From Mesorhizobium mediterraneum (GTDB lineage Bacteria; Pseudomonadota; Alphaproteobacteria; Rhizobiales; Rhizobiaceae): a DNA stretch of 64,000 bases. Below, piece by piece: positions 36,688 through 44,925 of this stretch. The notes below the pieces were generated by a model, which saw nothing but the letters and a program-made list of their open reading frames with translations, had not been told where the DNA came from and did no database searches. Where the stretch lies: NCBI RefSeq assembly GCF_002284565.1, contig NZ_NPKI01000037.1:1-64000 (forward strand), in the 5' to 3' direction. How positions within the stretch are numbered: position 1 is the first letter of the stretch; every line of letters starts with the position of its first letter. Both the position numbers and the translations under genes were made by a program.

Positions 36688-37884
36688 TCACTGTCCGGCG
36701 ATGTCGAGAAAGGCCGCTGTTGCCGCCTTGGCGAATTCGGAGTCGTTGATGTGCAGCGGCAGGCGCGTCACGCGTCGCGTGTTATCAGGCACGATCGTGC
36801 GCTCAATGGCCTCGAAGAGTGCTGCATCGGCTTCAGGGTCGAAAAAGGCGCCGCCTTCGATGTCGAGCGCCGAGACGCCCTTTTCGGGAATGAGGAACCG
36901 GACCGGTCCCTGACAGAGGCTCAGCCTTGCGCCGATCCATTCGCCGATCTTGCGGCTTTCGTCAGGTGTCGTGCGCATCAGCGTCACGTTCGGATTGTGC
37001 TCGTAAAACAGCCGCCCGCTATAGCGTTCCGGAATGGTCGGCGGCGCCCAGAAATTCACCATGTCGAGCGCACCGACCGAGCCGACATAGGGCAGTTTCG
37101 TGCGGGCGATCGCGCCGAAGCGGTCTTCGGTTGCAGGCAGCACGCCGCCGAACAAGAGGTCGCAGACCTCGGTCGTGGTAATGTCGATGACGCCGGACAG
37201 CAAGCCGCTGTCGGCCAGCTTTTCCATGGTGCGGCCGCCGGTGCCGGTGGCATGGAAGACCAGGCAGTCATAGGTCGAGCGAAGCTGCTCGGCGATGGAC
37301 GTCACGCATGGCGTGGTGACGCCGAACATGGTGAGCCCGATCGACGGCTTGCCGTCGGGCGGCGCCGCCGGTTTTGCAGCCATGCCTGATATCGCCTGGG
37401 CGGCATTGTGCAGCACGACACGAGAAAGCCGGTTCAGGCCGGCCATGTCGGTCACCGACGGCATCATGACGATGTCTGAGACATCGATGTAAGGCGCGGT
37501 GTCGCCCGAGGCGAGCGTCGAGACCATGATCTTCGGCAGGCCGAGCGGCAGAGCGCGCATGCCTGATGTGATGATCGAAGTGCCGCCACCACCGCCGATG
37601 CCGATCACACCTGATATATCGGTGCGCGATTGGACAAACCGGGTGAAGGCGATGGCCATTGCCGCGACCGCGGTGCCGCGGTCGTCGATGCCCAATACGG
37701 CACTGCTGCCACCGGGATGGTAGCCGGCGACCTCTTTGGCCGGGACATGGACCGGCACGGTGGCATCGCGCGTTCCGACATCGACACGGGCGACAGCAGC
37801 ACCGGTGGCAGCGACCGCATCGGCCAGAAAAGCTAGTTCCTCACCCTTGGTGTCGGCGGTGCCCACCACATAGACGCGCTTCAT
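36688..37884 (-). CDS. UPF0261 / Tm-1-like ATP-binding domain protein
   Basis: A 398-aa protein of the UPF0261 family, related to plant Tm-1 N-terminal domains. It has VYVVGTADTKGEEL at the N-terminus, GIGGGGGTSIITSGMRALPLGLPKIMVSTLASGDTAPYID-type nucleotide-binding region, GLTMFGVTTPCV and VFHATGTGGRTMEKL. The family is only partly characterised and no reaction is assigned here. Its stop overlaps or abuts the PEP-hydrolase-like gene, which is its regular partner. An inverted repeat TGAACG/CGTTCA lies 25 bp upstream. Confidence 0.9.
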   Translation of the reverse strand: MKRVYVVGTADTKGEELAFLADAVAATGAAVARVDVGTRDATVPVHVPAKEVAGYHPGGSSAVLGIDDRGTAVAAMAIAFTRFVQSRTDISGVIGIGGGGGTSIITSGMRALPLGLPKIMVSTLASGDTAPYIDVSDIVMMPSVTDMAGLNRLSRVVLHNAAQAISGMAAKPAAPPDGKPSIGLTMFGVTTPCVTSIAEQLRSTYDCLVFHATGTGGRTMEKLADSGLLSGVIDITTTEVCDLLFGGVLPATEDRFGAIARTKLPYVGSVGALDMVNFWAPPTIPERYSGRLFYEHNPNVTLMRTTPDESRKIGEWIGARLSLCQGPVRFLIPEKGVSALDIEGGAFFDPEADAALFEAIERTIVPDNTRRVTRLPLHINDSEFAKAATAAFLDIAGQ

Positions 37885-37908
37885 GGGCGTGCCTCCCTGG
37901 GGGCTGGC

Positions 37909-37927
37909 TGAACGGTGGCCGCGTTCA
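37909..37927. promoter_or_regulatory. Inverted repeat upstream of UPF0261 gene
   Basis: TGAACG-GTGGCCG-CGTTCA, perfect 6-bp arms with a 7-bp spacer, between the UPF0261 start and the repeat at 37948. It might be a site for the divergently encoded TetR regulator. This is a weak positional inference. Confidence 0.3.
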
Positions 37928-37947
37928 GTACATGAGAACGGAGTGCG

Positions 37948-38118
37948 CTACGGCGCCCCCCTCTGTCCTGCCGGACATCTCCCCCACTTGGGTGGAGATC
38001 GGCAGTTCGCTCGATCGGCGCCTTCCATGCGATGTTGGAGATTGGCGAAGGTGCAGATGACAGCCAATCTCCCCCCTCGTGGGGGAGATGTCCGGCAGGA
38101 CAGAGGGGGGCGCCGTAG
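37948..38118. repeat. Long palindromic repeat (family A) with 40-bp arms
   Basis: Nearly perfect inverted repeat: CTACGGCGCCCCCCTCTGTC at the left end and its complement ending GGGGCGCCGTAG at the right, with arms of about 40 bp around a ~90-bp centre. It lies between the UPF0261 operon and the divergent TetR gene. Confidence 0.93.
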
Positions 38119-38180
38119 GGCTTCAACGTAACCAGAGGGATGGCCATTGCAATTTTTTGAGACGCGCGTATCGTATTGAC

Positions 38181-38861
38181 ATGAATGTCTCACGTCAACA
38201 AGCGGCGGTTTCCGAAGACGCCGGCTCTGCCGCGCGCGGACCGCGGGCGCGCACAAGGCGGTTGATGCTGGAGACGGCGACAAGGCTGATGCAGGCGGGC
38301 GCCACGCCCTCGGTCAGCGAGGTCGCCGAAGCGGCGGAAGTCTCGCGCGCCACTGCCTATCGGTATTTTCCAAGCCAGGCGGCGCTGGTGCAAGCGGTGG
38401 TCAACGAAGGCCTCGGGCCGATCCTCACCTGGAAATCAGCCTCGACCGATCCCGAGCGCCGCGTCGTCGAACTGTTCGATACGGCCATGCCTCGCATCGA
38501 GGCCTTCGAGGCAACCTTCAAGGCGGCGCTGAAGCTGTCGCTCGACCAGTGGGCGCGCCGGCAGGCGGGCACGCTGGGCGGCGAGCCGGCCTTTACGCGC
38601 GGCCACCGCGTCGATCTGCTCAAGGACGCGATCGCACCGCTCAAGGACCGGCTGCCGCCACGCGAATTCAAGCGCCTGGCCCAGGCCCTGTCGCTGATCT
38701 TCGGCGTTGAAGTGCTCATTGTGCTGAAGGATATATGGGGGCTGGACAGCCGCAAGAGGATGTCGGTAGCACAATGGGCAGCCAGCGCCCTGGTACGAGC
38801 TGCAGTGGTGGAATCGATGGCCAAAGGAGACAGAAGCGCGCCGGCGATAGCCACGAAATAG
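38181..38861 (+). CDS. TetR-family transcriptional regulator
   Basis: A 226-aa regulator. The N-terminal helix-turn-helix (about 28-75) reads LMLETATRLMQAG, SVSEVAEAAEVSRATAYRYF. The C-terminal ligand domain has several helices. ATG 38181 has no clear ribosome site, and the repeat 63 bp upstream limits the promoter. It is divergent from the UPF0261 operon, its most likely target. A GntR-type palindrome begins 5 bp after the stop. Confidence 0.9.
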   Translation: MNVSRQQAAVSEDAGSAARGPRARTRRLMLETATRLMQAGATPSVSEVAEAAEVSRATAYRYFPSQAALVQAVVNEGLGPILTWKSASTDPERRVVELFDTAMPRIEAFEATFKAALKLSLDQWARRQAGTLGGEPAFTRGHRVDLLKDAIAPLKDRLPPREFKRLAQALSLIFGVEVLIVLKDIWGLDSRKRMSVAQWAASALVRAAVVESMAKGDRSAPAIATK

Positions 38862-38866
38862 TATCG

Positions 38867-38883
38867 ATCTGGTTCGACCAGAT
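38867..38883. promoter_or_regulatory. GntR-type operator candidate ATCTGGT-TCG-ACCAGAT
   Basis: Perfect 7-bp inverted repeat with a 3-bp spacer, in the 357-bp gap 38862-39218 before the CUT1 importer operon. The core CTGGTTCGACCA recurs at 54942-54953. No gene is seen in this gap. Confidence 0.7.
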
Positions 38884-39043
38884 TGGGATGTCAAGTACCG
38901 ACAATTATCGTAGCGCCGTAGCCAAAACAAGGCTCTTGCGTATCAAGGAGTAGGAAAATTTAAGAAAAACAGGCAGATGTTGCTGGAATCCGCTTGTCTG
39001 AGGGCCTGCCATCGTCCAAGAAAGAGCTTGACGTGCGCCGGAA

Positions 39044-39058
39044 ATTGGTAATACCAGA
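39044..39058. promoter_or_regulatory. GntR-type operator candidate ATTGGT-AAT-ACCAGA
   Basis: Second palindrome of the pair, 160 bp upstream of the binding-protein start codon. The core TTGGTAATACCAGA is identical to the site at 55122-55136. Confidence 0.7.
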
Positions 39059-39218
39059 TCAGGACAATAAAGCGGATTAAAAGTGAGGGCTGCGAGCCAT
39101 TTCTGGCTGGGCGAGGAGGCTCAAAACCGGAACGCTGCCGTCACGGGAGGAACTACCAGGGTCGGCTCGCCGCCGGCTCGCATGATAAGGTAGAATGCGC
39201 ACAAGGGAGGAAATCATT

Positions 39219-40535
39219 ATGCGCAAGACAATGACCAGTATGCTTGCTGGTATCGGCTTAGTGCTCGCCTGCGGAACGTCCGTCTACGCGCAGGATAAGG
39301 AACTCACCATATTCTGGGCTGAATGGGATCCGGCAAACTATTTGCAGGAACTCGTCAACCTTTACGAGGCCGAAAGCGGCGTGAAGGTCACGGTCGAAAC
39401 CACGCCTTGGCCCGACTTCCAGACCAAGGCGTTCACCGAGTTCAACGCCAAGGGCAGCGCCTACGACATGGTGGTCGGCGACTCCCAGTGGATCGGCGCC
39501 GCCTCTGAGGCCGGCCACTATGTCGACCTCACCGACTTCTTCAACAAGCACAATCTGAAGGAAGTGATGGCGCCGGCGACGGTGAAATACTACGCCGAAT
39601 ATCCGTCCAACTCCGGCAAATACTGGTCGATCCCGGCCGAGGGCGACGCGGTCGGCTGGTCCTATCGCAAGGACTGGTTCGAGGATCCGAAGGAGATGGA
39701 GGCCTTCAAGGCCAAGTACGGCTACGATCTCGGCATACCGAAGGACTGGAAGCAGCTGCGCGACATCGCCGAATTCTTCCACCGTCCCGACGAGAAGCGC
39801 TACGGCGTCGCCATCTATACCGATAACTCGTATGACGCTCTGGTGATGGGCGTCGAGAACGCCATCTTCTCCTTCGGCGGCGAACTTGGCGACTATGCCA
39901 GTTACAAGGTCGACGGGATCATCAACTCCGAGCAGAACGTCAAGGCGCTCGAGGCTTACAAGGAGCTCTACTCCTTCACTCCTCCTGGTTGGGCCAAGAG
40001 CTTCTTCATCGAGGACAACCAGGCGATCACCGAAAACCTGGCGGCGATGAGCATGAACTATTTCGCCTTCTTCCCGGCGCTCATCAACGAAGCCTCGAAC
40101 CCGAATGCAAAGGCCACCGGCTTCTTCGCCAACCCTCCAGGACCGAACGGCGACCAGTTCGCCGCGCTCGGCGGCCAGGGCATCTCCGTCATCTCCTATT
40201 CCCAGAATCAGGAAGAGGCGATGAAGTTCCTGGAATGGTTCATCAAGGAAGATACGCAGAAGAAATGGGCGGAACTCGGCGGTTACACGGCAAGCGCCAA
40301 GGTGCTCGAGTCGCCTGAATTCCAAAACGCCACGCCTTACAACAAGGCCTTCTACGAAACCATGTTCAAGGTGAAGGACTTCTGGGCGACGCCGGAATAT
40401 GCCGAGCTGCTCATCCAGATGAACCAGCGCGTCTATCCGTACATCACCGGCAATCAGGGCACGGCCAAGGAAGTGCTCGATTCGCTCGCCGCGGATTGGA
40501 ACGCGACGTTCAAGAAATACAACCGCGTGAAGTAA
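39219..40535 (+). CDS. Carbohydrate ABC transporter substrate-binding protein (CUT1)
   Basis: A 438-aa family 1 extracellular binding protein. The start ATG 39219 follows GGGAGG by 8 nt. An in-frame ATG at 39195 would add eight charged residues. The signal peptide (MLAGIGLVLACGTSVYA) is cleaved before QDKEL. The mature fold begins LTIFWAEWDPANYLQELVNLYEAESG, and GWSYRKDWFEDP and the C-terminal LEWFIKEDTQKKWAELGG match sugar binders. It is first of a six-gene importer operon. Two GntR-type palindromes lie upstream. The substrate may be the sugar degraded by the 51-58.7 kb locus (inference). Confidence 0.93.
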   Translation: MRKTMTSMLAGIGLVLACGTSVYAQDKELTIFWAEWDPANYLQELVNLYEAESGVKVTVETTPWPDFQTKAFTEFNAKGSAYDMVVGDSQWIGAASEAGHYVDLTDFFNKHNLKEVMAPATVKYYAEYPSNSGKYWSIPAEGDAVGWSYRKDWFEDPKEMEAFKAKYGYDLGIPKDWKQLRDIAEFFHRPDEKRYGVAIYTDNSYDALVMGVENAIFSFGGELGDYASYKVDGIINSEQNVKALEAYKELYSFTPPGWAKSFFIEDNQAITENLAAMSMNYFAFFPALINEASNPNAKATGFFANPPGPNGDQFAALGGQGISVISYSQNQEEAMKFLEWFIKEDTQKKWAELGGYTASAKVLESPEFQNATPYNKAFYETMFKVKDFWATPEYAELLIQMNQRVYPYITGNQGTAKEVLDSLAADWNATFKKYNRVK

Positions 40536-40550
40536 ACGGCATTAACGCTC

Positions 40551-40586
40551 GGAGGGGGCGGTAGCCTGCCCCTTCCGTTTTCTTTT
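40551..40586 (+). terminator. Hairpin with T-tract after binding-protein gene
   Basis: Stem GGAGGGGGC (40551-40559) with GCCCCTTCC (40568-40576), one G-T pair, loop 8 nt, then GTTTTCTTTT. It lies between the binding-protein and permease genes and probably lets only part of transcription continue. Confidence 0.75.
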
Positions 40587-40608
40587 CCGGACAAGGAAGG
40601 AACGGGCC

Positions 40609-41514
40609 TTGGCCACTGCAGTCATGACCACCCTGGATCCCAACTCGCGCTCCGCCGCCCGCGGCATGAGCGATCTCACGATCCGCAATCTCTTCATCAT
40701 TCCGACGATCGTTTTCCTGATCGTCTTCAACATCTTTCCGCTGATCTATTCGCTCGGCTATTCGTTCACCGACTTTCGCGCATCGAGCCCGGCGGCGGCC
40801 AATTTCGTCGGACTGCAGAATTACCGCGAGCTGCTCAACGACCCGTTCATCTGGTCGAATTTCGCCATCACCGCCAAATATGTCATCGTCTCCGTCGTCG
40901 GCCAGGTCATCGTCGGCTTCGGCGTGGCGTTGCTGCTCAACCGCGATATCCCGTTGAAGGGCCTGCTGACGACCCTGCTGCTGTTGCCAATGATGCTGTC
41001 GATGGCTGTCGTCGGCCTGTTCTGGAAGCTGCTCTACGATCCGTCCTTCGGCATCATCAACTATACGCTCGGCCTCGGCTCCTTCGAGTGGCTGTCCAAC
41101 CCCGACATGGCGCTCTACGCGGTTGCCATCACCGACATCTGGATGTGGTCACCCTTCGTGATGCTGCTGTCGCTCGCCGGCCTGTCGGCAGTCCCGAAGC
41201 ACCTCTACGAGGCGGCGGCGATCGACCGCGCCGGCTCGTTCTACACCTTCTTTCGCATCACGCTGCCCTTGGTCGCGCCGATCCTGATGATCGCGATCAT
41301 CTTTCGCACCATGGAGGCGTTCAAGACCTTCGATCTCGCCTACATCCTGACCAGCCAGCCAACCACCGAGGTGATCTCGATCCGGCTCTACAAGATGGCG
41401 TTCCAGGAGTGGCAGACCGGGCGCTCCTGCGCGCTAGCCTACATCGTGCTGATCATGATCCTGGCTATCACCAACATCTACGTCAAATACCTGAACAAGG
41501 TGAAGGAGCGCTAG
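40609..41514 (+). CDS. CUT1 ABC transporter permease (first)
   Basis: A 301-aa MalF-type permease with six predicted membrane segments. It starts with TTG 40609, preceded by AAGGAAGG at 8 nt. ATG 40624 is an alternative. The EAA loop is EAAAIDRAGSFYTFFRITLPLVAPIL. The stop is two bases before the next gene. Confidence 0.92.
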   Translation: MATAVMTTLDPNSRSAARGMSDLTIRNLFIIPTIVFLIVFNIFPLIYSLGYSFTDFRASSPAAANFVGLQNYRELLNDPFIWSNFAITAKYVIVSVVGQVIVGFGVALLLNRDIPLKGLLTTLLLLPMMLSMAVVGLFWKLLYDPSFGIINYTLGLGSFEWLSNPDMALYAVAITDIWMWSPFVMLLSLAGLSAVPKHLYEAAAIDRAGSFYTFFRITLPLVAPILMIAIIFRTMEAFKTFDLAYILTSQPTTEVISIRLYKMAFQEWQTGRSCALAYIVLIMILAITNIYVKYLNKVKER

Positions 41515-41515
41515 A

Positions 41516-42475
41516 ATGGCCGCTGTCACCACCTCTACCGAGCGTTCGCTCAACAAGCTCGCCATCGTCGGTGTGCTGATCATCACGATGATCTTCCTGG
41601 CGCCGATCTACTGGATAGCCTCGACGGCCTTCAAGCCGCGCAACCTTGCCACCACCATTCCGCCGACGGTGATGTTCCAGCCTGAGATATCACCCTTCGT
41701 AAAGCTCTTCACCAAGCGGTCGCAGTTGCGCACTGCGCCGACGCCGGAACAATACGCCGCCGCCCCGTGGTGGGAGCGGCTGGTGTTTGACGGCGGCGAG
41801 AAGGTGGTGCGCTCGGGCAGGGGCGAGGTGCAGTGGTCCGGTTATCCGAGCCGCTTCATGAACTCGCTGATCGTCGCCATCACCTCGACGATCCTGGCCG
41901 TCGGCATGGGCACCTTCACGGCTTACGGGTTCTCGCGCTTCAAGATAAAGGGGGAACAGGACCTGCTCTTCTTCATCCTGTCGACGCGCATGCTGCCGCC
42001 GGTGGTGGTGGCGATCCCGATGTTCCTGATGTACCGGGTCGTCGGCCTCAACGACACGCATTGGGGCCTGATCATCCTCTACACCGCCTTCAACCTCAGC
42101 TTCTCTGTATGGCTGATGAAGGGGTTCATGGACGAAATTCCGAAGGAGTACGAGGAGGCGGCGCTCGTCGACGGCTACACGCGCATGGAAGCCTTCTTCA
42201 AGATCGTGCTGCCTGAGGCCGCCACCGGCATCGCCGCCACCGCCGTGTTCTGCTTCATCACGGCGTGGAACGAATATGCCTTCGCGCTGATCATGACCAA
42301 CCGACGCGCCCAGACGGCACCGCCCTTCATTCCCAGCCAGGTCGGCTCCGGCCTGTCGGACTGGACGGTGATCGCCGCCGGAACCTTCCTGTTCCTGCTG
42401 CCTGTCGCGATCTTCACCTTCCTGCTCCGCAACCACCTCTTGCGCGGCATGTCCTTCGGAGCGATCCGCAAATGA
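41516..42475 (+). CDS. CUT1 ABC transporter permease (second)
   Basis: A 319-aa MalG-type permease. Membrane segments surround the EAA loop EEAALVDGYTRMEAFFKIVLPEAATGI. A ~60-residue periplasmic loop follows the first helix (about residues 45-110), longer than in MalG. Its stop overlaps the start of a small membrane protein gene (ATGA). Confidence 0.93.
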   Translation: MAAVTTSTERSLNKLAIVGVLIITMIFLAPIYWIASTAFKPRNLATTIPPTVMFQPEISPFVKLFTKRSQLRTAPTPEQYAAAPWWERLVFDGGEKVVRSGRGEVQWSGYPSRFMNSLIVAITSTILAVGMGTFTAYGFSRFKIKGEQDLLFFILSTRMLPPVVVAIPMFLMYRVVGLNDTHWGLIILYTAFNLSFSVWLMKGFMDEIPKEYEEAALVDGYTRMEAFFKIVLPEAATGIAATAVFCFITAWNEYAFALIMTNRRAQTAPPFIPSQVGSGLSDWTVIAAGTFLFLLPVAIFTFLLRNHLLRGMSFGAIRK

Positions 42476-42681
42476 TCCGCCATGCTACAATCCAACGCAC
42501 GGCCGAGATCGTGATGGTGTGCGGCATCATCGCGCTCTGCCAGCCGTGGAATCTCTTCCTGCATCGCTACGGGCTGACGATCATCATCGTCGGGCTGGTG
42601 ACGTTCATGATCACCGGCTGGGTCGGTCCAAGGCAGAAGCCGCAGGCGACCGGCACCCCGGAAAAAGAAGGTCACGCATGA
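42472..42681 (+). CDS. Small two-helix membrane protein of the importer operon
   Basis: A 69-aa protein overlapping the permease before it and the ATPase after it by ATGA on both sides, which strongly supports it being real. Two hydrophobic stretches (about 11-25, EIVMVCGIIALC, and 33-49, YGLTIIIVGLVTFMITG) predict two membrane helices. The tail is hydrophilic. No family is recognised with certainty. The rhizobial glycerol importer GlpSTPQUV also has two ATPases and a small membrane protein, GlpU, in its operon, so this may be a similar accessory. Confidence 0.8.
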   Translation: MIRHATIQRTAEIVMVCGIIALCQPWNLFLHRYGLTIIIVGLVTFMITGWVGPRQKPQATGTPEKEGHA

Positions 42682-43787
42682 CCCAGATCGAGCTTCGTGG
42701 CGTCCAGAAATTCTTTGGCGCCGTTCAGGTCATCAAGGACCTCAATCTCAAGATCGACGACAACGAGTTCATCGTGCTGCTCGGACAGTCGGGCTGCGGC
42801 AAGACGACGACGCTTCGCGCCATCGCCGGGCTGGAGACGATCGACGGCGGCGATGTCCTCATCGACGGCAAGCCGGTTCAGCATCTCAAGGCTGCCGACC
42901 GCGACATCGCCATGGTGTTCCAATCGTTCTCGCTCTATCCGCATATGAGCGTCTACGAGAACATCGCTTTTCCGTTGCGCGCCATGCGCAAGAGCAAGGC
43001 GGAGATCGACGGCGAGGTGCGCTCGGTCGCCAAAGTGCTGCAGATCACCGACCTGCTCGGCAAGAAGCCGTCGGCGCTGTCGGGCGGCGACATGCAGCGC
43101 GTGGCCATCGGCCGGGCGCTGGTGCGGCGGCCGAAAGCGATGCTGATGGACGAGCCGATCGGCGCGCTCGACGCCAAGCTGCGCGAGGAGATGCGCGCGG
43201 AGATCAAGCGGCTGCACATCAAGCAGGGCTCGACCACCATCTACGTCACCCACGACCAGATCGAGGCGATGAGCCTAGCCGACCGCATCGTCATCATGCA
43301 TGAGGGCGTTCTGCAACAGGTAGGCAGCCCATCGGACGTGTATACGCACCCGGCCAATTTGTTCGTCGCGCAATTCGTTGGCTCGCCTGTGATGAACGTC
43401 GCCAACGCGGCGGTGACGATGAACGGCTCCGGCGCCAGGGTCACCGTCGACGGGGCCGCGGAAGGGTTCCTTTTTCCGTCCGAGCTGGTCGGCCAGCTCG
43501 ACGCCGCGAACGTCGGGCAGGACCGTCTTGCGCTCGGCATCCGCCCCGAAGGAGTGATGGTCTCGCGCGAGGCGGCGGACGGTTATCTGCCGGTCGAGGC
43601 GCACATCATCGAACCGCTAGGCTCCTACGACATTGTCGACCTCAAGGTTGGGGCACAGATGTTGCGTGCCCGCACCCGTTCCGGTTTCGTCGGCAAGCCG
43701 GGGGTCCAGGTCTTCGCCAAGCTCGACCCGGCGCAGGCGCACTTCTTCGACACGACAAGCGGCAATTCGCTGGGGGTGAGACTCTGA
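42678..43787 (+). CDS. CUT1 ABC transporter ATPase (first)
   Basis: A 369-aa MalK/UgpC-type ATPase. Walker A is GQSGCGKTT, Q-loop FQSFSLYPHMSV, signature LSGGDMQRVAIGRAL and Walker B AMLMDEPIGALDAKL. The C-terminal TOBE/regulatory region is about 240-369. The signature has GGD rather than GGQ. It is one of two different ATPases in the operon, so the motor is probably a heterodimer. Confidence 0.94.
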   Translation: MTQIELRGVQKFFGAVQVIKDLNLKIDDNEFIVLLGQSGCGKTTTLRAIAGLETIDGGDVLIDGKPVQHLKAADRDIAMVFQSFSLYPHMSVYENIAFPLRAMRKSKAEIDGEVRSVAKVLQITDLLGKKPSALSGGDMQRVAIGRALVRRPKAMLMDEPIGALDAKLREEMRAEIKRLHIKQGSTTIYVTHDQIEAMSLADRIVIMHEGVLQQVGSPSDVYTHPANLFVAQFVGSPVMNVANAAVTMNGSGARVTVDGAAEGFLFPSELVGQLDAANVGQDRLALGIRPEGVMVSREAADGYLPVEAHIIEPLGSYDIVDLKVGAQMLRARTRSGFVGKPGVQVFAKLDPAQAHFFDTTSGNSLGVRL

Positions 43788-44872
43788 TGGCCCATATCCA
43801 GCTCAAGAACATCTCGAAGACATTCGGCAATCACACCGCATTGACCGGGCTCAATCTCGACATTGCCGACGGCGAGTTCTTCGTGCTGCTCGGCGAGACC
43901 GGAGCCGGCAAGACGACGACGCTGCGCATGATCGCCGGCCTGGAAAAGCCGGACGAGGGGCAAATACTCATCGACGGCGCTGACGTCGCTGACTGGGGTG
44001 CGGCCGAGCGCGACGTGGCGCTGGTGCTGCAGCAATATTCGCTTTATCCGCGCTACACGGTGCGCGAAAACCTCGAATTCCCGCTGAAGCCAAAAATCCG
44101 CCGCATCGAGCCGGACGAGATCAAGACGCGCGTCGACCGCGTTGCCAAGACCTTGCGCATCGAGCATCTGCTCGAGCGCAAGACGGATCGCCTCTCTGGC
44201 GGCGAGATGCAGCGCGTCTCGATTGGTCGCGCCATCGTCAGGAAGCCCCGCGTATTCCTGATGGATGAGCCCCTTTCGGCGCTCGATGCCAAGCTGCGCG
44301 AGGCGCTGCGCACCGAGCTGAAGAACATCCAGATGAACCTTGGTCAGACCTTCCTGTTCGTGACGCACGACCAGATCGAGGCGATGTCGATGGGCGACAA
44401 GGTCGGCGTGCTCAACCATGGCCGCATCGTCCAGACCGGCACGCCGTATGAGATCTACAACAATCCGCGCGACACCTATGTGGCGAGCTTCGTCGGCTCG
44501 CCGCCGATGAACCTCATCGACGGCAAGCTCGTCAACGGCCGCGCGGTGATGGCACCGCTGAATTTCGAACTGCCTTTTGCGGGGGGGGCCAAGACGAGCG
44601 GTGCGACCGACGGTCGCCCGCTCGTCTTCGGCATTCGTCCCGAGGATGTCTATCTCGAGAGCGGGGCCCCGGTGGAAGCGCGCGTCCACGATGTCGAGAA
44701 CCATGGCGTCGAAAAGATCCTGACGCTGCGGGTCGGCGATGCCATGCTGCGGGCCACGGTGCCGGCCAGAACCGATGTCGAGATCGAGCAGCCGGTGCGC
44801 TTTGCCTGGGATCCGGACAAGGTGGTGCTGTTCGACAAGGCTAGCGGAATAAGCCTCCGTCACGCGGGCTAG
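43787..44872 (+). CDS. CUT1 ABC transporter ATPase (second)
   Basis: A 361-aa MalK-type ATPase. Walker A is GETGAGKTT, Q-loop LQQYSLYPRYTV, signature LSGGEMQRVSIGRAI, Walker B VFLMDEPLSALDAKL and a C-terminal TOBE-like domain. The Walker A Glu and the LQQ Q-loop differ from the companion ATPase. Its ATG overlaps the preceding stop by one base. It is the last gene of the operon and is convergent with an AraC gene. Confidence 0.94.
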   Translation: MAHIQLKNISKTFGNHTALTGLNLDIADGEFFVLLGETGAGKTTTLRMIAGLEKPDEGQILIDGADVADWGAAERDVALVLQQYSLYPRYTVRENLEFPLKPKIRRIEPDEIKTRVDRVAKTLRIEHLLERKTDRLSGGEMQRVSIGRAIVRKPRVFLMDEPLSALDAKLREALRTELKNIQMNLGQTFLFVTHDQIEAMSMGDKVGVLNHGRIVQTGTPYEIYNNPRDTYVASFVGSPPMNLIDGKLVNGRAVMAPLNFELPFAGGAKTSGATDGRPLVFGIRPEDVYLESGAPVEARVHDVENHGVEKILTLRVGDAMLRATVPARTDVEIEQPVRFAWDPDKVVLFDKASGISLRHAG

Positions 44873-44925
44873 AGCGCGTCTGTTGGGCAGCAGGATGCTC
44901 GGCGGCTCGAAGCCCCTGGCCAGAT

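Noticed and set aside
37948..38118. Possible CRISPR array in the G+C-rich repeat blocks
   Set aside because: The blocks are inverted repeats (two arms each), not regularly spaced direct repeats with spacers, and no cas genes are near.
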